A stretch of DNA of 64,000 nt from Luedemannella flava (GTDB taxonomy: Bacteria > Actinomycetota > Actinomycetes > Mycobacteriales > Micromonosporaceae). Below are positions 50,390-59,371 of the stretch, one piece after another (position 1 is the first letter of the stretch; each line of letters starts with the position of its first letter). A program made the translations under genes and the position numbers. The stretch lies in contig NZ_BAAALT010000003.1 in NCBI RefSeq assembly GCF_039528515.1, forward strand, positions 124,001-188,000, given 5' to 3'. Under the pieces are notes generated by a model. The model did no database searches and was not told the DNA's origin. It saw only the letters and a program-made list of their open reading frames with translations.

Positions 50390-53300
50390 GTGCCTGCCCC
50401 CCGTGCCTGGCCGTCACTGGTGGCGGCCCTCGTCTCCCTGCTCCTCGGTGCCGTCGTCGCGATCGCCATCGGCGAGGCGCTGGGTCTCAGCTTCACCCCG
50501 TCGGACACCCCGCCGGCCGCCCCGCGGTCGGGCCGGGCCGCGCCGATGGTGCCGGCGCCGCGCATCACGGCCATCGGGGTGCCCGCCGACGAGCGGGTGC
50601 GCCTCGCGGCGACCGCCGTGGCGGACGCGCTGGTCGACCGGGGTGCACCGGCGCCGACCGTGGGACCGGGCACCGCGGACCTGTCCGTCCGGTTCGTCGC
50701 GACGTTCGACGACTCGCCGGAGGCCTACCGGATCCGGACCGAGGCGGGCGGTCGCTACGCGCTCGAGGCCGCCGGGCCGGCCGGCGCGGCGGCAGGCCTC
50801 TACGCGCTGGCCGACAAGATCCGCTCGGGCGCGGCGGTCGTCGCCGACGGGACGGTCCAGAAGCCCCGCCTCGGGCTGCGCCTGACCGACTCCGGCTCGG
50901 TGGGCCGGGAGCCGGACGCCGCCGCCTTCGCGGCCGGCACCGACTACTCCCTCAACACCGATGTGGTCGCCGAGGCGGTGCTGCCTGCCGCGCCGTGGGT
51001 CGACGCCGCCGTGGTCGCCCGCATCGACACACAGTTCCGGTCCTACGTCCGGCATGCCCTGCGCGAGGGCTACAACGGCGTGGTCGTGCCCGGCTTCCTC
51101 GAGTACGTGACGTTCGACGGGCTCGGCGTCTACCCGGCCGGCGACCCGCACATCGAGCGCGCCAAGGCCCTGGCCGCCGCGTTCGGGCCCGTCTTCCGGT
51201 ACGCCCACGACATGGGGCTGCACGTCTACCTGCTCACCGACATGCTCGCCGTGTCGCCCCCACTGGAGGCCTACCTCGACCGTACGGTCGGCGGCCTGAA
51301 CGTCGAGGACCCGAAGCTGTGGTCGGTCTACCAGGCCGGCCTGTCCGAGCTGTTCGACACGATGCCCTTCGTCGACGGGCTCATGGTCCGCGTCGGCGAG
51401 GGCGGCGAGGTCTACCAGGCCGGCTGGGACTACTCGTCGAAGCTCGCCGTGACCAGCGAGGACTCCGTGCGCGCCATGCTGCGGGCGCTACTTGCGACCG
51501 TCGGGAGGTACGACCGGGATCTGATCTTCCGGAGCTGGACGGTCGGCGTCGGCGCCGTGGGCGACCTGCACACCAACCCCGAGTCGTACGCGGCGGTGCT
51601 CGGGGAGATCGACGACCCGCACCTCGTCGTGTCCACCAAGTACGTGGCCGGCGACTTCTACAGCCACCTGCCGCTCAACCCGACGCTGGCGGTGGGGGAC
51701 CACCGGCGCATCGTCGAGTTCCAGGCGCGGCGCGAGTTCGAGGGGTTCGGCGCGCTGCCCAACGACCTGGTGGCCGAGCAGGCCCAGGCGTTGCGGCACT
51801 TCCTTGAGGTGAACCCGCACGTCGAGGGCGTGTGGAACTGGACGCAGGACGGCGGCCCGCTGCGCGCCGGCCCGATGACCCTCTACCTGCGCACGGGCTT
51901 CTGGCAGCTGTACGACCTGAACACCTACGGCACGGCGAGGCTGGCCTGGGACCCGACCGCCGAGCCGGCCCAGGTCACCGCGGACTGGGTCCGGCAGGTG
52001 CTCTCGGCCGACCCGGCGACCGCGGACGCGATCAGCGGGGCGCTGGCCCGCTCGCGGGAGGCGATCACCCAGGGCCTCTATATCGGGCCGTTCGCCCGGC
52101 AGAGCGTCAGGGCGCTCGGTCTGGAGCCGCCGCCCATGATGTGGATCTTCGAGTGGGACATCGTGACCGGCGACTCGGCGGCGCTGGACAGCATCTACGC
52201 CGTCAGCCGCGACCACCTCGACGACGCGATCGCCGAGGGCGACCGGGCCGTCGCGGCCGCGGACGACATGCGCACCCTCGTGGCGGGCACCGACCCGGCG
52301 GCCTGGCGCTCGCCCGAGCTGCGGCAGTCGTTCGTAGCCGCCCTGGAGTACGAGGCGAACCTGCTGCGCACGCTGGCCGCCTACCGGACCATGGTGCTGC
52401 GCCACGCGCAGTGGCTCGACACCGGCAGCTCGGCGGCGTACGACGCGTGGCGCGACGCCGAGGTCGGCTACCGGCAGGCGCGCGACGAGCACGTGGCCCG
52501 CTACGCCGGGAACGTGGACCTGCCGGCGTACAACTTCACGGCCGCGGACCTCGGCAGCGTCCGGGCCGACCGGGACCCCGCGATGGCGTGGGTCGCGCGC
52601 GGGCTGCTCGTACTCATCGGACTGGTGTTGTTGTTGGGGGCGACGCGGGCTCGGTTCCCGGGCGCGGCGGCGCTGCGGGCCCTGTTCGTGGCGGCCACCC
52701 GGCCCTGGCGGCTGGGCGACCTGCCGGCGCCGACGGGGCGGACCGACCGGATCCTGGTGTGGCTGCTGCCCGCCGTCGTCCTGGTCGCCAGCCGGGCCGC
52801 GCTGACCTGGTTCGCCGCCCCGGCGCACCTGGTGGTGACGCTCGGCGGGTGGCTGCTGTTCGCCCTGGTGGCGCGGTGGCTGGTGCGCGGGCGCGACCCG
52901 TTCCACCTGTGGGCCGCGATCGGCGGGGTGGCCCTGCTGCGCACGGCGCTCCTGCTGGTCGCGCTCGCGGCCCGCGGCCCCGGCCGGTACTGGCTGAACT
53001 TCTGGACCGCGCCCACCTCGCGCACGGTCTACGTCACGATGGCGTTCGCGGCGTTCTGCTGGCTGTTCGTGGTCGTCGGCGTCGTGCTGCGGCGCCGCTA
53101 CGGGCTCGGCGGCCGGCGCGCCACCGGCGCGGTCATGCTGGCGATGGGCCTGCCGCTCGGCGTACTCGCGGGGTTGGTCGCGACGATCGGGCTGGAGCGC
53201 GCCCTGACCGTGTGGAACGACCAGCTGGCGCTGCTGCCCTGGGGCCTGTCGCGCATCCTCGGCATCACGGTCCACCTGGGCATCCCTTCGGCGCTGCCGG

Positions 53301-53398
53301 CGGCGCTGGCCGCCACGCATTTGGCGGGCGCGGCGACCGGTGCGGTGCTGTTGAGATCAAAATGGGGCTTTGCCCAATTGCGGAGAAACCGGGCGTAG
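50390..53398 (+). CDS. GH67/GH20-like glycosidase fused to a C-terminal membrane domain
   Basis: 1002 residues. An N-terminal signal anchor (about 10-33) is followed by an N domain containing AAGLYALADKIRSG, as in alpha-glucuronidase and hexosaminidase domain 2. A large TIM-barrel region (about 165-560) has DGLMVRVGEGGE and GVWNWTQDGGPL, candidate sites of catalytic acids. A helical domain (about 560-730) precedes seven or so transmembrane helices (about 735-990). The catalytic domain should face outward. First gene of an operon with signalling and glycan-synthase genes. I cannot fix the exact GH family or substrate. Confidence 0.8.
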   Translation: MPAPRAWPSLVAALVSLLLGAVVAIAIGEALGLSFTPSDTPPAAPRSGRAAPMVPAPRITAIGVPADERVRLAATAVADALVDRGAPAPTVGPGTADLSVRFVATFDDSPEAYRIRTEAGGRYALEAAGPAGAAAGLYALADKIRSGAAVVADGTVQKPRLGLRLTDSGSVGREPDAAAFAAGTDYSLNTDVVAEAVLPAAPWVDAAVVARIDTQFRSYVRHALREGYNGVVVPGFLEYVTFDGLGVYPAGDPHIERAKALAAAFGPVFRYAHDMGLHVYLLTDMLAVSPPLEAYLDRTVGGLNVEDPKLWSVYQAGLSELFDTMPFVDGLMVRVGEGGEVYQAGWDYSSKLAVTSEDSVRAMLRALLATVGRYDRDLIFRSWTVGVGAVGDLHTNPESYAAVLGEIDDPHLVVSTKYVAGDFYSHLPLNPTLAVGDHRRIVEFQARREFEGFGALPNDLVAEQAQALRHFLEVNPHVEGVWNWTQDGGPLRAGPMTLYLRTGFWQLYDLNTYGTARLAWDPTAEPAQVTADWVRQVLSADPATADAISGALARSREAITQGLYIGPFARQSVRALGLEPPPMMWIFEWDIVTGDSAALDSIYAVSRDHLDDAIAEGDRAVAAADDMRTLVAGTDPAAWRSPELRQSFVAALEYEANLLRTLAAYRTMVLRHAQWLDTGSSAAYDAWRDAEVGYRQARDEHVARYAGNVDLPAYNFTAADLGSVRADRDPAMAWVARGLLVLIGLVLLLGATRARFPGAAALRALFVAATRPWRLGDLPAPTGRTDRILVWLLPAVVLVASRAALTWFAAPAHLVVTLGGWLLFALVARWLVRGRDPFHLWAAIGGVALLRTALLLVALAARGPGRYWLNFWTAPTSRTVYVTMAFAAFCWLFVVVGVVLRRRYGLGGRRATGAVMLAMGLPLGVLAGLVATIGLERALTVWNDQLALLPWGLSRILGITVHLGIPSALPAALAATHLAGAATGAVLLRSKWGFAQLRRNRA

Positions 53399-53431
53399 TA
53401 TCGATGGCAAGGTGATCTTCAAGGGTGGACC

Positions 53432-53806
53432 ATGACTACGGTGCTGGTTGCGGACGACGACGCGGACATCCGTGACCTCGTCGTCTTCAAGCTGGAGCAG
53501 CTGGGGCTGGACGTCATCGCCGCACCGGACGGCCAGGTGGCCCTGGACGAGGTCCGCGCCCGGCGCCCGGAGCTCGTGGTCCTCGACATCGCCATGCCGG
53601 GGCTGTCGGGCATCGACGTGTGCCGGGAGATCCGCGCCGACCCGCAGATCGCGAACACGCTGGTGGTGATGCTGACGGCGCGCGTGCAGGAGCAGGACGT
53701 GGAGGTGGGCTTCTCCGCCGGCGCCGACGACTACGTGACGAAGCCGTTCAGCCCGCGCGAGTTGGTGTCGCGGATCCAGTCCCTGCTGTCCCGCTCGCGG
53801 GCCTGA
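53432..53806 (+). CDS. Single-domain response regulator (CheY-like receiver)
   Basis: 124 residues, receiver only: the acidic pocket DDDAD near the N terminus, the phospho-acceptor Asp in VVLDIAMPG (about 52), Thr in VMLTARV and the Lys in VTKPFSPREL. There is no output domain, so it acts by protein contact, perhaps on the adjacent synthase or HEAT protein. It is followed after 14 nt by a histidine kinase gene, its likely phosphodonor. Confidence 0.92.
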   Translation: MTTVLVADDDADIRDLVVFKLEQLGLDVIAAPDGQVALDEVRARRPELVVLDIAMPGLSGIDVCREIRADPQIANTLVVMLTARVQEQDVEVGFSAGADDYVTKPFSPRELVSRIQSLLSRSRA

Positions 53807-53820
53807 CCCGAAGCCACGAC

Positions 53821-55860
53821 ATGGCGCGGGCCAGGGTGGCTGCCGCCTCGGCCGGGAATCCCCGTCGCCCTACCGTGGGCGGCCTGCTCCTGTGGACAGC
53901 CATCCTGCTCGCCGGCCTGTTCCTGCTGTTCGGCGCGGTCCGCCTCATCGCCGTCGAGCCGTGGTACCAACAGGCCGAGGATCGCCTGAACGACATATAC
54001 GGGTCGCAGACGGCCAACGACAAGGTGCGTGCCGTGATCGACGCCGGGGAGGTGGCGCTCTCCGGCTACCTGTTGACCGGGAATCCGCAGCTCAAGCGGA
54101 CCTACGAGAAGGCGGCCGCGGAGGCCCCCGTCGCCATGGCCGATCTGCTGAAACTCGTCGATCCGACCAATCCCGTCGTCGCCGTGATGCGCCAACGCAC
54201 CGACGAGTGGTGGCGCACGGCCGACCATCTGGTGAACACCACGCCGGGCGCCGCGCAGACGGTCGCCGAGGTCGCCGAGGTGCAGGCCCGCTACCAGGAG
54301 GCGGTGTCCGCGAATGCCGTGCTCGACAAGCAGTTCTCCGACGAGTACGCCGATCTCTTCCACGAGGTCAAGAACCTGCGCACGATCAGCGTCTACACGA
54401 CGATCGCGGCGACCCTCGCCGCGGCGGCCGTCGCCTTCCTGGCGAGCGTGCGGATCACGCGACGGATCGTACGTCCGCTCGACCGCGTGGTCGCGGCGGT
54501 GGACCGGTTCGGTCGCGGCGACCTGGACGCCCGGGTGACCGTCGGCAACGAGCCCCGGGAGATCGCGGCGGTGGGCGCCTCGGTCAACCAGATGGCCGAC
54601 CAGGTAAGCCGGCTGTACGCCGAGGACGAGGCGCAGAACCGGCGCTACGGCGAGGTCCGCCGGCTGGGCATGCTCATGCGCCGGGATCTGGCCGTGGCGG
54701 CGGCCATGAGGGCCGCGGCCCAGGGCCTCGGCGAGGTGCTGGGTGCCGACCACGTGGTCGTGCGCCTGATCCGCTACGACGAGGACGCGACCAGCCCGGC
54801 GATCTGGAGCGTCCAGGGCGCCGTCGGCGATCCCGCCGCGCTGTCGGCTCTGCCGGTGGACTGGCTGGCCGGCCGGGAGGAGGGGTCCTTCGTGGCGGAC
54901 GCGGTGCCGGCGACGGACAGCCTCCTGCCGGAAGCGGAACGGGCCGCCCTGCTGGCCGCCGGCGCCGGGCCCGTGATCACCGTCGCCATCGGCCCGGGGG
55001 CCGACCCGCTCGGCCACGTCACCCTGATCCGGCGGGTCGGCAGCCCGCCGTGGTCGGACTTCGACGTGCGGATGGCCGAGATGAGCGCCGGCGACCTCGG
55101 CCGCTCGCTGGTCAACGCGCGGCTGTTCGAACAGGAGCGGCACCTGGTGGAGCAGCTCCGGCGGCTCAACACCGCCCAGTCGGAGTTCGTCTCCGCGGTA
55201 TCGCACGACCTGCGTACGCCGCTGACCAGCATCGCCGGCTACCTGGAGCTGCTGACCGAGGAGGAGGCGGGCCCGATCACGTCGGCGCAGGCCAAGATGC
55301 TCGCGGTCATCGAGCGCAACACCCTACGCCTGCGCATGCTGATCGAGGATTTGCTGATCCTGTCCCGCATCGAGACCGGCACGTACGACAGCGACAAGCG
55401 CCCGGTCGACCTGGCCGCCGTCGTGACCGGGGCGCTGCAGGCGATCGAGCCCACGGCGGCGAAGGCCGACGTGACCGTCCGCGCCGCCGTGCACCCCCCG
55501 CTGCCGCTGCGCGGCGACCCGGAACAGCTCGACCGGATGGTGATGAACCTGCTGTCCAACGCGGTGAAGTTCACCCCGGCCGGCGGGACCGTGACGGTCG
55601 AGGCCGGCCAGGACGGGGCCGCGGTCGTGATGACCGTGCGCGACACCGGCATCGGCATCCCGGAGGCCGACCAGGAGCTGCTCTTCGGCCGGTTCTTCCG
55701 GGCCAGCAACGCGGTGCGCCGGGAGATCCCCGGCACCGGGCTCGGCCTGGCGATCGTGGCGGCGACCGTCCAAGGGCACGGCGGCGTCGTCACCGTGGCG
55801 TCGCGGGAGGGGGAAGGGAGCACGTTCACCGTACGTCTGCCGGCCGGCGACTGCGCCTGA
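53821..55860 (+). CDS. Sensor histidine kinase with CHASE3-HAMP-GAF-HisKA-HATPase
   Basis: 679 residues from ATG 53821. Two transmembrane helices (about 20-42 and 195-217) enclose a helical CHASE3-like extracellular domain. HAMP (about 218-270) and a GAF-like domain (about 285-440) follow. HisKA carries the phospho-His in SAVSHDLRTPLTSI (about 460), and HATPase motifs are NLLSNAVKF, DTGIGIP and GTGLGLAI. It probably phosphorylates the receiver encoded just upstream and controls the glycan pathway of this operon. Confidence 0.93.
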   Translation: MARARVAAASAGNPRRPTVGGLLLWTAILLAGLFLLFGAVRLIAVEPWYQQAEDRLNDIYGSQTANDKVRAVIDAGEVALSGYLLTGNPQLKRTYEKAAAEAPVAMADLLKLVDPTNPVVAVMRQRTDEWWRTADHLVNTTPGAAQTVAEVAEVQARYQEAVSANAVLDKQFSDEYADLFHEVKNLRTISVYTTIAATLAAAAVAFLASVRITRRIVRPLDRVVAAVDRFGRGDLDARVTVGNEPREIAAVGASVNQMADQVSRLYAEDEAQNRRYGEVRRLGMLMRRDLAVAAAMRAAAQGLGEVLGADHVVVRLIRYDEDATSPAIWSVQGAVGDPAALSALPVDWLAGREEGSFVADAVPATDSLLPEAERAALLAAGAGPVITVAIGPGADPLGHVTLIRRVGSPPWSDFDVRMAEMSAGDLGRSLVNARLFEQERHLVEQLRRLNTAQSEFVSAVSHDLRTPLTSIAGYLELLTEEEAGPITSAQAKMLAVIERNTLRLRMLIEDLLILSRIETGTYDSDKRPVDLAAVVTGALQAIEPTAAKADVTVRAAVHPPLPLRGDPEQLDRMVMNLLSNAVKFTPAGGTVTVEAGQDGAAVVMTVRDTGIGIPEADQELLFGRFFRASNAVRREIPGTGLGLAIVAATVQGHGGVVTVASREGEGSTFTVRLPAGDCA

Positions 55861-55878
55861 CGAGGGGATGGGGCATCC

Positions 55879-56922
55879 GTGGCGATCGTGGTCCTCACCA
55901 TCGCGATCTTCGTGCTGGCCGGCCTGGTTCTGCTGCTCACGCTCGTGGCCGTGCTCATCCGGATCGTCCGGCACGCGCGCAACCGGCGGCGCGAGCGGCT
56001 GGCCAGGGCGCCGCGGCGCGCGCTGCTCGCGTTCGTGGCCGAGGGTGGGCAGGAGGGCATGGAGGACCTGCTGGCCATCCCGCCGGCCGCGTGGCAGGCG
56101 GCCGAGCCGACGGCCGTGGCGCTGCTCGAGAAGGTGCGCGGTGAGGCCCATCAGGCGCTCGCCGAGGTGTTCGCCCGCCGGGGCGTCACCACCAGGGCGT
56201 TGCGGCAGCTCGGGCATTTCGATGCCGCGCACCGGGCGCGGGCGGCCGAGCTGCTGGGCAACCTGCGGCTCACCGAGGCCGTCGCGCCGCTGTGCCGGTT
56301 GCTGGCCGACGGCAAGCCCGAGGTGCGTCTGGTGGCCGTCCGGGCGCTCGGCGCGATCGGTCACCCGGAGGCGGCCGGCCTGCTGCTCGATGCGTTGACC
56401 CGCGACGTCCCGGTACACATGGTCGCCGACGCACTCGCGCGGATCGGCGAGGCCGCGCTGCCCGAGGTGCACGGCGCGCTGCGGCGCGACGAGGCGGTGG
56501 TCCGGATCACCGCGCTCGAGGCGCTTGGCCTGATCGGCTCGCCGGGATCGGTGCGCGCCATCGTGGAACTCCTGGACCGGGAGGCCGACCCGGACGTGCG
56601 GGTGGCGGCGTTCGGCGCGCTGGGTCGGCTCGGGGGCCGCGCGGCCGTCCCGCCGCTGATCACGGCCGTCGCGCCGACCAACCCGCCGGAGGTGCGCGTC
56701 GCGGCGGCCCGCGCGCTGGGCGTGGTGGGGGCGGTCGCCGCCGCGGAAACCCTGGCCGGTCTGCTGTCCGACCCGACGTACCGGGTGGCACACGAGGCGG
56801 CCGGGTCGCTGGTCCTGCTGGGACCGAAGGGGCAGGCACACCTGCGCCGCAGCGCCGAGGCCGGCGGCGCCCACGCGCGCGAGGCGCTCGCCCTGGCCGA
56901 GCTGACGGGCGCGGAGGGCTGA
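55879..56922 (+). CDS. Membrane-anchored HEAT-repeat protein
   Basis: 347 residues, GTG start. One N-terminal transmembrane helix (about 2-27) is followed by about six HEAT-like repeats (units such as VRLVAVRALGAIGHPEAAGL and VRVAAFGALGRLGGRAAV) that form a scaffold in the cytoplasm. It is placed between the kinase and the GT2 synthase genes, with 3 nt to the latter. HEAT proteins next to processive GT2 enzymes are probable regulators or assembly factors of the synthase (inference). Confidence 0.87.
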   Translation: MAIVVLTIAIFVLAGLVLLLTLVAVLIRIVRHARNRRRERLARAPRRALLAFVAEGGQEGMEDLLAIPPAAWQAAEPTAVALLEKVRGEAHQALAEVFARRGVTTRALRQLGHFDAAHRARAAELLGNLRLTEAVAPLCRLLADGKPEVRLVAVRALGAIGHPEAAGLLLDALTRDVPVHMVADALARIGEAALPEVHGALRRDEAVVRITALEALGLIGSPGSVRAIVELLDREADPDVRVAAFGALGRLGGRAAVPPLITAVAPTNPPEVRVAAARALGVVGAVAAAETLAGLLSDPTYRVAHEAAGSLVLLGPKGQAHLRRSAEAGGAHAREALALAELTGAEG

Positions 56923-56925
56923 CCG

Positions 56926-58362
56926 ATGTGGGCGGAGGTGGCGCGGGGCCTGCTGGAGGGGGCGAACTACCTGATCTTCGGGTACTTCATTCTGATCAAC
57001 TCCAGCTACCTGGTCCTCATCGTGTTGGCCGCGGGTGAGTTCGTGCGGCACCTGCGCGGCGCGATGTTCACCGGTGCCGACGACCTCTTCCGCAGCCCGC
57101 TGTCGCCGGCGGTCTCCCTCATCGTGCCCGCCTACAACGAGGCGGCCGGGATCGTCCCGGCCGTGCAGGCTCTCATCTCGCTGCGCTATCCGCGCATCGA
57201 GGTCGTCGTCGTCGACGACGGGTCGACCGACGACACGTTCGACCGGCTCCGCGACCACTTCGACCTGGTGGAGGTGCCCCGGGTGGTGCCCCGCGACGTG
57301 CCGCACTCGGGGGCGGTCGAGTCGGTGCACGTGGCCCGCGCCGCGCCCCGCACGCTCGTGGTCGTCCGCAAGGTCAACGGTGGCAAGGCGGACTCGCTGA
57401 ACGTGGGGCTCAACCTGGCCAGCCACGACCTCGTGTGCATGGTGGACGCCGACTCCGTCCTCGACAACGAGGCCCTGCTGTCGGTCGTGAAGCCGTTCGC
57501 GGACGACCCGGTACGGATGGCGGCCACCGGCGGCGTCGTGCGCATCGCGAACGGTTGCCGCGTCACGGCTGGGCGCGTCGTGGACATCCGGATGCCGCGC
57601 GAGTGGCTGGTCCGCATCCAGATCGTGGAGTACCTGCGGGCGTTCCTCACCGGACGGACCGGCTGGTCACGCCTCGGCGGCCTGGTGGTGATCTCGGGCG
57701 CGTTCGGGGTCTTCCGGCGCGACCTGGTCGTCGCGGCGGGCGGCATGGCCACCGACACCGTGGGGGAGGACGCCGAGCTCGTCGTCCGGCTGCACCGCAC
57801 GCTGCGCAGGGCGGGTCGGGACTACCGGATCGTCTTCGTCGCGGAGCCGGTCTCGTGGAGCGAGGCGCCGGCCGCCATGCGCCAGCTCGGCACGCAGCGG
57901 CGCCGGTGGCACCGCGGCCTCGCCGAGATCCTCACCATCCACCGCGGCATGTTGTTCAACCCGAGGTACGGGCGGGTGGGGATGGTCGCGCTGCCCTACT
58001 ACCTGGTGTTCGAGCTGTTGGCCCCGTTCGTGGAGCTGCTGGCGTTCGTCCTGCTCCCGGTCAGCCTGATGCTCGGCATCGTGAACCTGGACTTCGCGTG
58101 GCGGCTCGCCGTGGCGGCCTACGGGTACGGCATGGTCGTGAGCCTGTCCGCGCTGCTGCTGGAGGAGATGTCGTTCCACCGGTACTCCCGGTGGAGTGAC
58201 CTGGCCCGGGGGGCGGTCGGAGTGGTGCTGGAGAACGTGGGCTACCGCCAGGTGCTGGCGTACTACCAGGCGCAGGGCGCCTGGTGGGCGTGGCGGGGCA
58301 AGAAGGCTACCTGGGGCACCCAGCAGCGCGCCGGCTTCGGCTCCGAATCGGAGGGCGCTTGA
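56926..58362 (+). CDS. Processive family 2 glycosyltransferase (polysaccharide synthase)
   Basis: 478 residues. One N-terminal helix (about 15-40) and a cytoplasmic GT-A domain with DDGST, the metal-binding VDADS, the catalytic region GEDAE (TED-like) and QRRRW (QxxRW product-binding motif). Two to three C-terminal helices follow (about 355-425). These motifs define processive synthases of the PgaC/hyaluronan/cellulose type. The sugar cannot be deduced. Likely product: an exported polymer, with the GH67-like protein of the operon trimming it. Confidence 0.92.
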   Translation: MWAEVARGLLEGANYLIFGYFILINSSYLVLIVLAAGEFVRHLRGAMFTGADDLFRSPLSPAVSLIVPAYNEAAGIVPAVQALISLRYPRIEVVVVDDGSTDDTFDRLRDHFDLVEVPRVVPRDVPHSGAVESVHVARAAPRTLVVVRKVNGGKADSLNVGLNLASHDLVCMVDADSVLDNEALLSVVKPFADDPVRMAATGGVVRIANGCRVTAGRVVDIRMPREWLVRIQIVEYLRAFLTGRTGWSRLGGLVVISGAFGVFRRDLVVAAGGMATDTVGEDAELVVRLHRTLRRAGRDYRIVFVAEPVSWSEAPAAMRQLGTQRRRWHRGLAEILTIHRGMLFNPRYGRVGMVALPYYLVFELLAPFVELLAFVLLPVSLMLGIVNLDFAWRLAVAAYGYGMVVSLSALLLEEMSFHRYSRWSDLARGAVGVVLENVGYRQVLAYYQAQGAWWAWRGKKATWGTQQRAGFGSESEGA

Positions 58363-58517
58363 TGCGCCGGACGACGACGTTCCTCACCGCGGTGCGTGTC
58401 ACGTCCGCCACCGACGAGAGCTTCCTGCACCTGAAGATCACAGTGGCCGACCCCGGCCGAGCGCTCAAGCCCGGCACCGAACCGCTGTGCGCCGCGTTCG
58501 TCGCCCCCGCGAAGTGA
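58362..58517 (+). CDS. Small ORF coupled to the GT2 synthase gene
   Basis: 51 residues. ATG 58362 overlaps the synthase stop (TGATG), with GGAGGG 7 nt upstream. It starts MRRTTTFLTAVRVTSA; it has no membrane segment or recognised domain. Good translation signals and position argue for a real small protein that may belong to the synthase complex; composition alone does not prove it. Confidence 0.4.
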   Translation: MRRTTTFLTAVRVTSATDESFLHLKITVADPGRALKPGTEPLCAAFVAPAK

Positions 58518-58606
58518 CGGCCTGCGGTGAGTGCCCCCAGGGACATTGAGACAGCGGCATGGCGATGTTTGAATGTATGTCCATTGTGTACATGCAAGGA
58601 GTTGCC

Positions 58607-59368
58607 ATGCTCAGAAGGCCAGCCGTCCTGGCCGTCGGCGCTGCGTTGGCCACGGCCCTAGCCTTGACTCTCACGTTCGCGCCCGGCGCGCAGGCCGCGA
58701 CGTCGACCCCCACGCCGAGCCCGCCGCCCGGCGACACCACGCCGCCGACCACGCCGACCGGGCTGACCGTCTCGACCAACTGCAGCCTCGAGCTGACCCT
58801 GCGCTGGAACGCGTCCACCGACGACGTCGGGGTCGTCGACTACGAGATCTACCGCGCGATGAGCGGCAGCACGTTCGCCCCGTTCGCGACGGCGACGACC
58901 ACCACGTACGTCGGCCGGCTGGGCGGCTTCAGCCAGTACCAGGTGCGGGCGCGCGACGCGGCCGGCAACGTGTCGGCGTTCACCGCGCCCGTCACCGCGT
59001 ACGTGCCGCCGTGCCCGCCGCCCACGAGCACCGTGCCGCCGACGACCCGCACGCCCCCGCCGGCCGGTTGCTCCGCCACCTACGCGATCGTCGCCACCTG
59101 GCCGGGCGGTTTCCAGGGTGCGGCGACGGTGACCAACACGGGCGCGACGTCGACGACCGGGTGGACCGTCACGCTGACCTTCCCCAACGGCCAGCGGATC
59201 ACGCAGCTGTGGGGCGGTCGGACGACCAGCACGGCCAGCCCGTACGTCGTCACCAACGAGACGTACAACGGCGTCATCGCGCCGGCCGGCTCCGTCACGT
59301 TCGGCTTCATCGGCACGTGGACCGGCGCGAACACGGCGGCCGTGGCCACCTGCACCCGTACGCCGTAG
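58607..59368 (+). CDS. Secreted FN3-CBM2 carbohydrate-binding protein
   Basis: 253 residues from ATG 58607 with AAGGAG 5 nt upstream. A signal peptide (about 1-30, cleavage after AQA) is followed by a Pro/Thr linker, a fibronectin III domain (about 50-135) and a family 2 carbohydrate-binding module (about 155-253; GWTVTLTF, QRITQLWGG, GSVTFGFIGTW and cysteines at both ends). No catalytic domain is present. In the third sugar-binding site the usual Trp is Tyr (NETYNG), so affinity may differ from cellulose-specific modules. It may bind the polymer made by the operon upstream. Confidence 0.85.
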   Translation: MLRRPAVLAVGAALATALALTLTFAPGAQAATSTPTPSPPPGDTTPPTTPTGLTVSTNCSLELTLRWNASTDDVGVVDYEIYRAMSGSTFAPFATATTTTYVGRLGGFSQYQVRARDAAGNVSAFTAPVTAYVPPCPPPTSTVPPTTRTPPPAGCSATYAIVATWPGGFQGAATVTNTGATSTTGWTVTLTFPNGQRITQLWGGRTTSTASPYVVTNETYNGVIAPAGSVTFGFIGTWTGANTAAVATCTRTP

Positions 59369-59371
59369 GCG

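Noticed and set aside
51488..53320. 610-codon minus-strand open frame opposite the glycosidase gene
   Set aside because: Gln/Arg/Pro-rich shadow translation; the plus strand has clear domains and membrane helices.
53892..56144. 750-codon plus-strand open frame spanning the kinase and HEAT genes in a third frame
   Set aside because: Arg/Gly/Pro-rich, crosses a well-defined gene boundary; both genes have strong motifs in other frames.
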